From contig JAPPHD010000015.1 in the NCBI GenBank assembly GCA_028821125.1, positions 1-32,432 of the forward strand: a stretch of 32,432 nt of DNA. Direction: 5' to 3'. A program made the position numbers and the translations under genes. Under the pieces are notes generated by a model. The model had not been told where the DNA came from. It did no database searches and saw only the letters and a program-made list of their open reading frames with translations. Every line of letters starts with the position of its first letter. Position 1 is the stretch's first letter. The DNA comes from Gammaproteobacteria bacterium (GTDB taxonomy: Bacteria > Pseudomonadota > Gammaproteobacteria > Pseudomonadales > Azotimanducaceae). Positions 1 through 6,981 of the stretch are shown piece after piece.

Positions 1-86
1 GTTCCGAGCGGAGGCGAGCCGATCCGTCCCTGGCCGCGTACCATCGGCGTCGAGGCAAATGTATCGCTCTGAATAATCTCGCGCAC

Positions 87-208
87 AGCGTCGGGAGCAG
101 TACCGGCGCGGCGGCAGCAGCATCGCCTCGAACACGGCGCTGAAGTCGGATCTGTAACCGCCGTCGGGGGAGAACGGGACGTGGACAGGCGCGGCTTCCT
201 GTGGACCG
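87..208 (+). repeat. 122-bp direct repeat, copy 1 of 2
   Basis: This stretch matches 6550-6671 in the same orientation with four mismatches in 122 bases, compared by eye. It carries the last codons of an unknown protein (RREQYRRGG followed by SSIASNTALKSDL and a stop at 153-155), then a strong ribosome binding site and a GTG at 181 that starts a Tat-type N-terminus (VDRRGFLW). The match ends about nine codons into that second gene, so neither gene is intact here. Apart from this repeat I see no gene in positions 1-293. The copy lies directly upstream of the AAA-ankyrin gene, as if the ATPase block had landed in an older operon. Confidence 0.85.
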
Positions 209-293
209 ATTCTGTCGTACCGGCCAACCTGTTTCCCGCATATCGGCAAGCGTACAATGATCCACAAATCCGAAGCGCTCCCTTGGGCTGCCC

Positions 294-1715
294 ATGACGG
301 AACAACGCCATGCCCTAAGCAAATTCGCCCGGCTGGGCGCACGTGCGCAGCCGCCGGTCTTCGTCGGGCGCGAGGCCGTGATCGAAGACATCAAGGACAC
401 GGCCAGCCTCGCCTACGAAATGTGGCTGTCGGGCGCGGTGGACGCCGAGGACCCCGGCCTGACCCGCCTGGTGCAGGGTGCGCCCGGGGTCGGCAAGACT
501 GCGCTGCTGCGGCGTCTTCGGGAAATGTGGGGCCGTAGCGAGCCCTCCTCAGACAACCCGATTTGCGTCAACCTGACCATAGACGCGCTCTCCGATCCCA
601 ACAAGTTGCTCCAGGCCGTCACCGAGTCACTTCCTTCCCCGGTCCTGAAAAAGTGGGGGGATATCGTAGCGCGGGCTGTGGCGAAGCACTTGGTGGCTGG
701 CGACGAGGCCGCGAATGCCCTGATTGACGTTGCTACCGCCGAAACCCGGCGACTGTTGCGCAGGGACCGCGTCGACGACTTTCCCGCCCCGGTTGTCCTG
801 ATGGTGGACGAGGCGCAAATGGTTGCGCCGCACACGCCGCAGGCCAGTGCGTTGCGATCCCTCCATCTTGGCCAAGTTGGCGACATCCCCATTCTCCCGG
901 TGTTCGCCGGCTTGGGTTACCTGCACCGCCATCTGCAACAGGAGGGCATCAACCTGTCACGGTTCTCCGACGAGGCCAGGTGCATCCACATGCTCGAATC
1001 CCTTTCGGATGCCGAATCCTTGGACCTTTTCGCGGGCTGGCTCGACCACTTCGGCATAGCGGCCCGGCGTGGCGATGCGGACCGCTGGGGCGGGGCGCTG
1101 CTCCGCGATGCCCAGGGATGGCCCATGCACGTCAACGGATTTCTTCGGGCCTTGGCGGAGGTTTTGGCGACGGCGTCCGATCCGGCGTCCCTAGCTTCCG
1201 CAGACCTGGACGCCGTGCGGAGGATGGCGGCGGAAAATCGCGCGATCTACTACAACGGGCGGTATGCGGGCGCCGTGGAGGCGAACAGAAAGTGGACCGG
1301 TCTCGCAATGGCAGCCCTGCGATCCGCGCAGCCCGTCCAGCAGGATGTCGCGACAGACCTCTTCGCCGAAGTCGCACCGGATAACCGGACGGGCGCTGCC
1401 GCACTCTTCGACGCACTGGTCGAGCGGGGCTTTTTGCAGCAGGTCCATCCGGGGCTAGCCTACGCCTGCCCGATCCCTTCGCTGGCGGCCCACGCTGCGG
1501 TCATCGCGATGGGCAGGCCGGAACTCCACGCTGCAGCGACGATTGGCGACGTCGATGCACTGCGCCGATTGCTCGCCGACGGCGCGGACATCGAGGCCCG
1601 CGACACGCTCGGACGCACGGCGCTGGCTATCGCTACCGAGTGCGATTGGCCCGACGTCGCTAAGACACTCATCGAGGCTGGCGCGAACTCAGACGCCGGG
1701 GCGTTGACGGGCTGA
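294..1715 (+). CDS. AAA+ ATPase with C-terminal ankyrin repeats
   Basis: Predicted 473-residue cytoplasmic P-loop ATPase. Walker A is GAPGVGKT at residues 62-69 and Walker B is VVLMVDEA at 167-174, with the Asp-Glu pair intact, so ATP hydrolysis is plausible. A helical region follows, and the last 65 residues or so read as about two ankyrin repeats (ELHAAATIGDVDALRRLLADG, then GRTALAIA and IEAGAN), a protein-protein interaction module. The general layout recalls Orc/STAND-like regulatory ATPases, but I recognise no named family. The ATG at 294 has no clear Shine-Dalgarno sequence. It stands alone, with repeat debris on both sides. A role in mobile-element biology or defence is conceivable but is inference only. 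Confidence 0.8.
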   Translation: MTEQRHALSKFARLGARAQPPVFVGREAVIEDIKDTASLAYEMWLSGAVDAEDPGLTRLVQGAPGVGKTALLRRLREMWGRSEPSSDNPICVNLTIDALSDPNKLLQAVTESLPSPVLKKWGDIVARAVAKHLVAGDEAANALIDVATAETRRLLRRDRVDDFPAPVVLMVDEAQMVAPHTPQASALRSLHLGQVGDIPILPVFAGLGYLHRHLQQEGINLSRFSDEARCIHMLESLSDAESLDLFAGWLDHFGIAARRGDADRWGGALLRDAQGWPMHVNGFLRALAEVLATASDPASLASADLDAVRRMAAENRAIYYNGRYAGAVEANRKWTGLAMAALRSAQPVQQDVATDLFAEVAPDNRTGAAALFDALVERGFLQQVHPGLAYACPIPSLAAHAAVIAMGRPELHAAATIGDVDALRRLLADGADIEARDTLGRTALAIATECDWPDVAKTLIEAGANSDAGALTG

Positions 1716-1849
1716 CACCACGCGCCGCATGGCACGCATCGGGTGACCGGATCGACCAGGGACCATGTTGGTCATAGGAAAAGTTCGCCAAAAGAGTAAA
1801 GGACAGAGCGTTGAGGCCGATGCGTTCCGAACTTAAGGCTGCCGCGTGG

Positions 1850-1972
1850 CTAGCGAGGTTCATTTGTCGGGTGGATGAGGGTGACCGCCCCGGTCTTGGC
1901 GCTGGAGGCGACGGTGAATCCGGTCCGCTTGAGGAGGTGGGTCGAGATGGCTCGATAGACCACGCCCAGGAT
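1850..1972 (-). pseudogene. IS91-family transposase internal fragment
   Basis: Read on the minus strand this segment encodes ILGVVYRAISTHLLKRTGF, then TVASSAKTGAVTLI, then a stop at 1850-1852. The pattern 'VVYRAIS.HL......G.......TGAVTLI' matches the middle of IS91-family transposases, just before the segment usually reading QRFGSALNLN. Both ends of the transposase are missing: homology starts abruptly next to the 61-bp repeat and ends in a stop shortly after GAVTLI. It is a non-functional relic. Between 2037 and 2200 a short open frame (MLYNRESQWTAINRR...) is visible, but I do not recognise it. Confidence 0.7.
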
Positions 1973-1975
1973 CTG

Positions 1976-2036
1976 CCATCCCTATCGGCCGTACTCCCCA
2001 GACCACGCCTTTCGGGCCGTTATTCTTCCTATGCTC
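1976..2036 (+). repeat. 61-bp dispersed repeat, copy 1 of 3
   Basis: This 61-base stretch recurs without a mismatch as the reverse complement at 15083-15143. Its right-hand 43 bases recur at 15724-15766 with two mismatches. All copies end at the same outer boundary (ATGCTC, or GAGCAT in reverse), which is how a mobile-element terminus behaves. It lies three bases from the IS91 transposase scrap. I cannot assign it to a known insertion sequence by eye. Confidence 0.85.
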
Positions 2037-2200
2037 GACACGCTTCGCGGCGTGAACAGGCGCACGGAACCGTGATCGCTCAAGCCCTCCCGATTCGGCG
2101 TGTCAATGCTGTACAACCGGGAATCCCAGTGGACGGCGATTAACCGCCGGATCTTGGCAATCCGGAAAGCCGCCGTTCACGGCGTTCGTTCAGATTGATT

Positions 2201-2235
2201 TTGACCAACGGCGATCAGCCTGTCAGTATCTGACA
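2201..2235 (+). promoter_or_regulatory. parDE promoter and palindromic operator
   Basis: A perfect-arm palindrome, TGTCAG-TAT-CTGACA, lies at 2221-2235, 25 bases before the parD start. A possible -35 element TTGACC at 2201-2206 is followed after 17 bases by CAGTAT at 2224-2229, a weak -10 that falls inside the palindrome. Type II ParD antitoxins normally repress their own operon by ribbon-helix-helix binding to such palindromes, so this is the likely autoregulatory site. The palindrome is directly visible; promoter and operator function are inferred. Confidence 0.6.
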
Positions 2236-2260
2236 ATATTGGACAGCAGGAGTGGCTCAA

Positions 2261-2503
2261 ATGCCAAACGTACACCTCACGGAACAGATGGAGAGCTATG
2301 TGCAAGGCCAGATCAGGTCCGGTGCGTACGCGAACCTCAGTGAGGTCGTGCGAGCGGGAATCAGGATGCTCATGGAACGGGACGGCGCCAGACAGTTCTA
2401 CGCGCTCAAGGCGGAACTGGAGCAGGCCTTGCGTGATGCGGAGTCTGGCGGATTCGAGGAATTCGACCCCTTGGCTTACGAGCCGGGGTCCGGCTTGGAC
2501 TAG
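2261..2503 (+). CDS. parD: ParD-family antitoxin
   Basis: An 80-residue protein starting MPNVHLTEQMESYV. The N-terminal half is a ribbon-helix-helix DNA-binding fold (a short beta segment, then helices with SGAYANLSEVVRAGIRML, a signature of ParD/CopG antitoxins). The acidic C-terminus (ESGGFEEFDPLAYE) is the part that usually wraps the toxin. I chose ATG 2261 over the in-frame GTG at 2252 because AGGAG at 2248-2252 is eight bases upstream and would overlap the GTG. The toxin gene begins nine bases after the stop. It neutralises ParE and probably represses the operon through the upstream palindrome. Confidence 0.9.
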   Translation: MPNVHLTEQMESYVQGQIRSGAYANLSEVVRAGIRMLMERDGARQFYALKAELEQALRDAESGGFEEFDPLAYEPGSGLD

Positions 2504-2512
2504 CCACACGGC

Positions 2513-2830
2513 ATGTCACTCAAGCTTTCCCGACTGGCATTGCGGGACCTGGACGAGATACGCCGCTACACGGTCAAGACCTGGGGCCGGGACCAGTGGA
2601 TCACCTATTACCGGGGCCTGGTCCAAGCGTTCGAGAGCATTGCAGCCAATCCGGACGCCGGTCGCGACCGGAGCCTGTTTGCCGCCGGTCTGCGTTCCGT
2701 CAACTACCGGCGGCACGTCATCTTCTTTGCGCGCATTGCCGCAGCCGGTGATGAGCCGGTGATACTGCGCATCGTTCACCAGCGCCGCAATCTGCCGGCG
2801 CTGGTGTATTTCGAACGAATGGAAGACTGA
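2513..2830 (+). CDS. parE: ParE-family toxin (RelE/ParE superfamily)
   Basis: A 105-residue protein of typical ParE length. It begins with a short beta strand and helix (LKLSRLALRDLDEIRRYT), has the usual 'W....A..Y...L..AF..IA.NPDAGRDRS' helical hairpin, and ends with the beta-sheet motif VNYRRHVIFFARI and VILRIVHQRRN. Characterised ParE toxins poison DNA gyrase; other members of the fold cleave mRNA, and the sequence alone does not decide between them. It is co-transcribed with parD just upstream. The frame is intact with no missing core segment, so the pair looks functional and may stabilise this mobile-rich block. Confidence 0.9.
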   Translation: MSLKLSRLALRDLDEIRRYTVKTWGRDQWITYYRGLVQAFESIAANPDAGRDRSLFAAGLRSVNYRRHVIFFARIAAAGDEPVILRIVHQRRNLPALVYFERMED

Positions 2831-2863
2831 GATTCCTGTGTAGAATGAGTGTCGCGACAGAAT

Positions 2864-3080
2864 TCACCCGACACAATGCCCATGGCACTCGGACAGTCGG
2901 ATATTCCGGAGGCGCACCACCGTCTCTCCGAAAATGCTCGCCGTTTCCGCCACCGACCTGCCGTAGTGACGCTGGGCATCGGGCAGGTCGCGCATCACGC
3001 AGTGATGGAAGCCCTGACCGAGTTCGTGGGCGAGGATGCTTACGTCGGTCATCGAGCCGCTGTAGGTCATGTAGTGGCGT
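2864..3080 (-). pseudogene. Oligoendopeptidase F (M3B metallopeptidase) fragment
   Basis: The minus strand reads HYMTYSGSMTDVSILAHELG, then QGFHHCVMRDLPDAQRHY, then SVAETASIFGETVV, a clear match to the zinc-site region of M3B oligoendopeptidase F proteins. The canonical site is HELGH; here it is HELGQ, so the second zinc ligand is lost. Homology stops soon after GETVV and the frame reaches a stop at 2864. Upstream (3080-3325) the open frame continues only as a shadow of the neighbouring ATPase gene. Only about 60 of roughly 600 residues remain, so this is a dead remnant. Confidence 0.75.
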
Positions 3081-3090
3081 CGTAGCGGAT

Positions 3091-4308
3091 TCAAATGACC
3101 CGCCACCAGGGTACTGCCAGAACGTCCGGCGCCAGCCATTCCAGTGCGTCGCCATCGTGCAGGAGCAATCCGGCCCGAGACTGGCTTTCGTATTCCCGCC
3201 GGAACGAACGCAGACGTACCGTATCGCGCAGGCGCGGCCGTCCGCTTGCCTTGATCTCGACCGGTAGCAGCTCGTTGGCGGTTTCGACCACGAAATCCAC
3301 CTCCTCGCCCGCCGTCGTTCGCCAATACAGGATTTCACACCGTTCCTGACGGGCCTCGCGCCAGGCCAGCAAGTCGCCGAGGACGAGGTTTTCCAGAAAC
3401 GCGCCGCCCGGTTCGTCCAGCCCGGCGATGTGCAGCGCCAGGCCGGTATCGCTCCAATAGAGCTTTGGCGACTTGATCAGCCGTTTGGTCCGGTTCACCG
3501 CGTAGGCGGGTACGCGCACCAGCAGGTAGGAGGTTTCCAGCAGGTTGAGGTAGCGGTGGACGGTCGCTTGCGGCAGGGCCACGTCGCGGCCCAGTTCGGT
3601 CTGATTGACAGGTTGGCCCAGGCGCAGGCAGGCCGCGCGCGCCAGGCGACGAAAATCCGGAAGGGAGGCGACGCTGGAAAGACTCAGGAGATCCCGTTCG
3701 AGATAGGTGCGCATATAGCCCTCGAACCAGACGGTCCGCGCCCGTTCGTCGGCAAGGTGGACAGCCGGATCCGGGAATCCGCCGCGCCGCGCGAACGTCC
3801 GCCAATCCTCCCGTTCGGAATCGGTATCGGCGACGAGTTCCGCCCACTGCGACTCCGGTGAGTTCAGCAGATCCTCCCAGATTCCACCGCTGCCCAGACC
3901 GCGCTGCTCGCGCCTGGTCATGGGCCAGAGCGTGAGATAGCTGGCGCGGCCCGCCAGGGACTCGGTCGCGCGGCGCATCAGCAGCAGGTTCGCTGAACCG
4001 GTGAGCAGGAACCTGCCTGGCTTTCTGTGGCTGTCTATGGACAGCTTTACGGCGTGCAGAAGGTCGGGCGCCCTTTGAATTTCGTCCAGAGTCAACGGCC
4101 CGTGGCCGCGGACCAGGGATTCGGGATCGCGCTCGGCCGCGTCGATCACATCGAATTCGTCGAGCGACAGATACCGCCGCTCGGGGTTCAACGCGCGGGC
4201 AAGGGTACTTTTGCCGGCTTGGCGGGCGCCCGTCAAAATAACGGCGGGCATGGCCGCAAGGTGGTCGGCTAGTGCATCTTGTGCGAGACGATTAAGAAAT
4301 CCATTCAT
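3091..4308 (-). CDS. ATP-binding protein, AAA_14 plus DUF4143
   Basis: A 405-residue protein of the common AAA_14/DUF4143 architecture. Walker A is GARQAGKS at residues 27-34; the Walker B-like segment is LTLDEIQ at about 72-78; LLTGSANLL is the sensor strand typical of the family. The C-terminal half carries a winged-helix-like segment (TELGRDVALPQATVHRYLNLLE) and the nuclease-like DUF4143 end (LENLVLGDLLAWR..., EEVDFVVE, LPVEIKAS). The EVDFV...EIKAS pattern resembles a PD-(D/E)XK fold. Function in this widespread family is not established. An in-frame upstream start exists, but ATG 4308 (MNGFLNRLAQ) fits the family. It is convergent with parDE and divergent from the CocE gene. Confidence 0.85.
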   Translation of the reverse strand: MNGFLNRLAQDALADHLAAMPAVILTGARQAGKSTLARALNPERRYLSLDEFDVIDAAERDPESLVRGHGPLTLDEIQRAPDLLHAVKLSIDSHRKPGRFLLTGSANLLLMRRATESLAGRASYLTLWPMTRREQRGLGSGGIWEDLLNSPESQWAELVADTDSEREDWRTFARRGGFPDPAVHLADERARTVWFEGYMRTYLERDLLSLSSVASLPDFRRLARAACLRLGQPVNQTELGRDVALPQATVHRYLNLLETSYLLVRVPAYAVNRTKRLIKSPKLYWSDTGLALHIAGLDEPGGAFLENLVLGDLLAWREARQERCEILYWRTTAGEEVDFVVETANELLPVEIKASGRPRLRDTVRLRSFRREYESQSRAGLLLHDGDALEWLAPDVLAVPWWRVI

Positions 4309-4313
4309 AATAT

Positions 4314-4328
4314 GGATGATAATCATCC
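4314..4328. promoter_or_regulatory. 15-bp palindrome upstream of the DUF4143 ATPase
   Basis: GGATGAT-A-ATCATCC forms a palindrome with perfect 7-base arms. It sits immediately upstream of the ATPase start codon (minus strand, start at 4308), where its own ribosome binding site would be expected, and no good Shine-Dalgarno sequence is present. It could be an operator in the divergent intergenic region or a hairpin limiting translation. The structure is seen directly; any function is a guess. Confidence 0.35.
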
Positions 4329-4420
4329 GAGTCGTGAATGAAAAGTGCCTAGTTGAGGCGGTGCACCGATTGCCGCGTCTATCGTGGATACCTGGGTCAG
4401 AGAGCCGCTTTTTCGAAAGC

Positions 4421-6301
4421 ATGAAATCCACGATAAACGTCTACGAGGGCTATTCCGAAGAAGTGGCGAACGGCTATTCGCGCTCTTCCGTGCACGTACC
4501 CGTCGACGACGGCTGCCGGATCGCCGTGGACATCCTGCAGCCCACCCTCGACGGCGAACCGCTCGACGGGCCCCGGCCGACCGTCGTGCAGGCGACCGGC
4601 TACCGGCGCGCGTACTACAAGAAGGAAAACGAGTTCAACGCGCCGAAGTACGCGAAGCTGACCGCGCATCTCCCGGTCGGCGCGCTGATCACCGCCTACG
4701 AACAGCGGCCCGCCTGCCGGCAGGTGATCCATCACGGATACAACGTGGTCAGCATCGACTTCCGTGGCACGGGCGCTTCCTTCGGCGCCCACGCCAACCA
4801 GACCTGGCGCAATGCGGCCGACATTGCCCAGGTAGTGGACTGGATTGCTCAGCAGGAATGGGCGACCGACAAGGTGGGCATGATCGGCGGCTCCTGGGAA
4901 GGCGTGATTCAGCTCGCAACCGCCGTCTTCCAGCCCAGGCACCTCGCCTGCATCGTGCCGCAGATTCCACCGTCGATCATGAACGCCATCGTCGACGGCG
5001 GCCTGGCGATGACCGGGTTCGCCCGCGACTGGTCGGAGATGCGCAAGGGACAGGACGGGGCGGACGTTGCGGCGCCGGTGGACGGCCCGGACGGTGAACG
5101 CCTGTTCGCCGAGGCGCTTGCCGGGCGCGCGCCGGCCTATGCGGGCTCCGACGACCTGAGCGTGCTCGAGCACATGACCAGCGACTGGTACGTGGCCAGC
5201 ATGTCCGAGGGCGCACCACCCCCGCCTTTCCCCGAACTCGGCCCCTTGCGCGACGTCTTCGACGAGTTCGAACGCATCAGCCGCTCGGGCGCCGCAGTGT
5301 ACCTGCAGACCGGCTGGTGGGACATGACCTTTCCCGGCGAATGCCTGGACCTCTACGAGGCGCTCGACGGCCCGAAGCGCATAATCGTCGGCCCCTGGAA
5401 CCACGGCGTGCTGCCGGCCATGGAGCCGTTGCGCTGGTTCGACTACTGGCTCAAGGGCATCGACAATGGCATTGCCGACGAACCCGGCGTGATATTCGCG
5501 ACAACCGACCTTGGTGGCCGGGCCGTCTGGAAAGCCGCTGAGAGCTGGCCGCTGCCGGAGGTCGAGAGCGAGTCATGGTTCCTGAACGACACCCCCAGCG
5601 GCACGCTGTCGTCCGTCCTGGACGGCAGCCTGGAGCGCAACGCGGGCCCCGAAACCACGGCCGAGTACCCGGTCGACTACGGAACGGGGCTCGGCAACCT
5701 CGGGCGCATGCGCTTCATGCTGCACGACGAGTACATACGGCATCCCCACCTGCATGACCGGGCGCTGCGCTGCGCGACCTTCACCGGTCCCAGGTTCACC
5801 GAGGAGGTCGAAATCACGGGCTCACCCGCGCTCTTCCTCGAACTCGCCACCACGGCCTCCGACGGCGCCATCCACGTGACGCTCGAGCAGGTCATGCCGA
5901 ACGGCAACGCCGAGTACGTCACCGAGGGCTGGTTGAACCTGCGCCACCGGAAGGTGAGCGAGAGCCCGCGGCCCCACGCCGGGCCCGCCTGGCATTCCCA
6001 GGCCGAGCAGGACCTGCTCGAGGTCGTTCCCGGAGAACGCATGACCGCCGCTCTCGAACTCTACCCCGTCTCGGTCTCCATCGGTGCCGGGAGCCGCCTG
6101 CGGCTGACCGTCGCCGGTACCGACCGGGACAACCTGTACGTGCCGGAGCGCGACCCCGCGCCCGTGCTCACCCTGTTCTTCGGCGGACCGTCGGGATCCC
6201 GGCTCGAACTTCCCGTCGAGGACGTGGCGAGGCGTCCCGAAGGGCGCGTCATCCCGGATGCATTCGAGGGGCAGGCCCCCGGTTTCGCGTTCGCAAAGTG
6301 A
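4421..6301 (+). CDS. CocE/NonD family hydrolase (peptidase S15-like)
   Basis: A 626-residue alpha/beta hydrolase of the X-Pro dipeptidyl-peptidase/cocaine-esterase family, with no signal peptide, so probably cytoplasmic. The nucleophile elbow is GGSWEG (Ser158), the acid is Asp301 in TGWWDMTF and the histidine is His328 in GPWNHG, giving a full Ser-Asp-His triad in the expected order. The C-terminal third is the jelly-roll domain of the family (ITGSPALFLELATTASDG, GSRLRLTVAGTDRDN). Members cleave esters or acyl-Pro bonds; the substrate is unknown. I placed the start at ATG 4421 (MKSTINVYEG); the open frame extends upstream only over the divergent promoter. Its stop overlaps the GTG of a CaiB remnant (GTGA), so the two were once translationally coupled. 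Confidence 0.9.
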   Translation: MKSTINVYEGYSEEVANGYSRSSVHVPVDDGCRIAVDILQPTLDGEPLDGPRPTVVQATGYRRAYYKKENEFNAPKYAKLTAHLPVGALITAYEQRPACRQVIHHGYNVVSIDFRGTGASFGAHANQTWRNAADIAQVVDWIAQQEWATDKVGMIGGSWEGVIQLATAVFQPRHLACIVPQIPPSIMNAIVDGGLAMTGFARDWSEMRKGQDGADVAAPVDGPDGERLFAEALAGRAPAYAGSDDLSVLEHMTSDWYVASMSEGAPPPPFPELGPLRDVFDEFERISRSGAAVYLQTGWWDMTFPGECLDLYEALDGPKRIIVGPWNHGVLPAMEPLRWFDYWLKGIDNGIADEPGVIFATTDLGGRAVWKAAESWPLPEVESESWFLNDTPSGTLSSVLDGSLERNAGPETTAEYPVDYGTGLGNLGRMRFMLHDEYIRHPHLHDRALRCATFTGPRFTEEVEITGSPALFLELATTASDGAIHVTLEQVMPNGNAEYVTEGWLNLRHRKVSESPRPHAGPAWHSQAEQDLLEVVPGERMTAALELYPVSVSIGAGSRLRLTVAGTDRDNLYVPERDPAPVLTLFFGGPSGSRLELPVEDVARRPEGRVIPDAFEGQAPGFAFAK

Positions 6302-6431
6302 AAGAATCTCCCGGCGCGCTGTCCTCACTGCGCATCTGCGACTTCACCGGCCAACTGGCCGGGGCCGGCGCAACGAGGAGGTGTTCGCCACACTGGAAAC
6401 CGGTGCCGCGCTCCCGCCCAGGCGCTCATGA
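6298..6431 (+). pseudogene. CaiB/BaiF CoA-transferase, internally deleted and frameshifted
   Basis: The GTG at 6298 overlaps the CocE stop. It encodes a CaiB N-terminus (ALSSLRICDFTGQLAGAGAT, like the usual LRVLDLTGQLAGPGATR). Within about 25 codons the sequence jumps, in another frame, to a CaiB C-terminus: GRRNEEVF (usual form G-EHN-EEVF) followed by ATLETGAALPPRRS and a stop at 6429-6431. The roughly one kilobase that should lie between is missing. A homologous C-terminal tail is present at 17525-17594. The original gene formed an operon with the CocE hydrolase. Confidence 0.75.
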
Positions 6432-6456
6432 CCGTCAATGTGACCATCGGGCGGCA

Positions 6457-6491
6457 GTGAGCAACTCCGCTACCGGCGACTCCAGCCAGGC
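6457..6491 (-). repeat. 35-bp scrap identical to part of the vapC gene
   Basis: These 35 bases are identical to 17868-17902 inside the VapC toxin gene. On the minus strand they encode WLESPVAELLT, the same residues as in VapC. The matching stops sharply at both ends. It is a PIN-domain relic embedded among other gene fragments and shows that this scar once held, or recombined with, a vapC-like gene. Confidence 0.75.
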
Positions 6492-6608
6492 GTGGAGCGG
6501 GGCATCGCCTTCGGCGTCCCGAAGGACGAGATCGACAGGTTCAGCAAGGAGCGTCGGGAGCAGTACCGGCGCGGCGGCGGCAGCATCGCCTCGAACACGG
6601 CGCTGTAG
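6492..6608 (+). pseudogene. C-terminal remnant of an unrecognised protein
   Basis: One open frame reads VERGIAFGVPKDEIDRFSKE, then RREQYRRGGGSIASNTAL, ending at TAG 6606-6608. It looks like the tail of a real protein because the same tail recurs at the left edge of the window (87-155), where the stop codon is changed and the frame runs three residues longer. No upstream part survives, and I do not recognise the family. The next gene start (GTG 6644) follows closely, as in an operon. Confidence 0.5.
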
Positions 6609-6671
6609 TCGGATCTGTAACCGCCGTCGGGGGAGGACGGGACGTGGACAGGCGCGGCTTCCTGTGGGCCG
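6550..6671 (+). repeat. 122-bp direct repeat, copy 2 of 2
   Basis: This matches 87-208 at 118 of 122 positions in the same orientation. The 6.46-kb spacing encloses the AAA-ankyrin gene, parDE, the DUF4143 ATPase and the CocE hydrolase. Homologous recombination between the copies could delete or circularise that block. It spans the end of one gene fragment and the start of the Tat remnant at 6644. Confidence 0.85.
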
Positions 6672-6820
6672 GCAGCGCATTTGGAGCGGGAGGCCTCGTG
6701 TGGTGGCAGCGCAATGCCATCGCCCGGGCCGTGCTGTCTCGCCGCGTCAACGCCGAGGTGCGGGTGTCGGGGGCGCCCTCGACGATACCGGCTTCCTGCC
6801 CAGCGGAGGAAACACAATGA
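6644..6820 (+). pseudogene. Truncated Tat-signal protein (N-terminus only)
   Basis: A GTG start preceded by GGGGGAGG opens VDRRGFLWAGSAFGAGGLVW, a twin-arginine signal peptide (DRRGFLW and a hydrophobic core). After about 58 codons the frame ends at TGA 6818-6820 with no recognisable mature domain. The sequence changes to AT-rich DNA exactly here, so the island seems to have truncated this gene. Its stop overlaps the ATG of the next small ORF (ATGA), so ribosomes translating the remnant could feed into the island operon. Confidence 0.6.
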
Positions 6821-6981
6821 GTTTTGTTAAACATCAGGGGCGAAAACTCAGCCCTGCAGCAAATGTGGTAACGGCACTCCGACGTGCTGAAGGTACAACT
6901 TCAAAAAATAATCTGACTTTGTCATCCAAAACTGGTTCTAATTCGTCTACTGAAGTTGGACTCGTAGAGCGTTACTCCTAA
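6817..6981 (+). CDS. 54-residue ORF directly ahead of the sigma factor, unknown
   Basis: ATG 6817 follows a near-ideal Shine-Dalgarno sequence (AGCGGAGGA, six bases upstream). The product begins MSFVKHQGRKLSPAANVV, is basic at the N-terminus, and becomes rich in Ser, Thr and Asn (SKNNLTLSSKTGSNSSTEV) before ending GLVERYS. The TAA at 6979-6981 is followed with no gap by the GTG of the sigma factor, in the same frame. It could be a small regulatory or precursor peptide, a translational-coupling leader, or an N-terminal extension of the sigma factor cut off by a nonsense codon (LVERY is common near the N-terminus of ECF sigma factors). I do not recognise it as a known family. Confidence 0.5.
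   Translation: MSFVKHQGRKLSPAANVVTALRRAEGTTSKNNLTLSSKTGSNSSTEVGLVERYS

Noticed and set aside
6817-6981. Lasso-peptide precursor interpretation of the 54-residue ORF (a Gly followed six residues later by Glu in GSNSSTE, near a FecI/FecR/receptor trio).
   Set aside because: No lasso cyclase or leader peptidase genes are nearby, and the conserved Thr two residues before the core is absent (Lys instead). The resemblance is too weak to claim.
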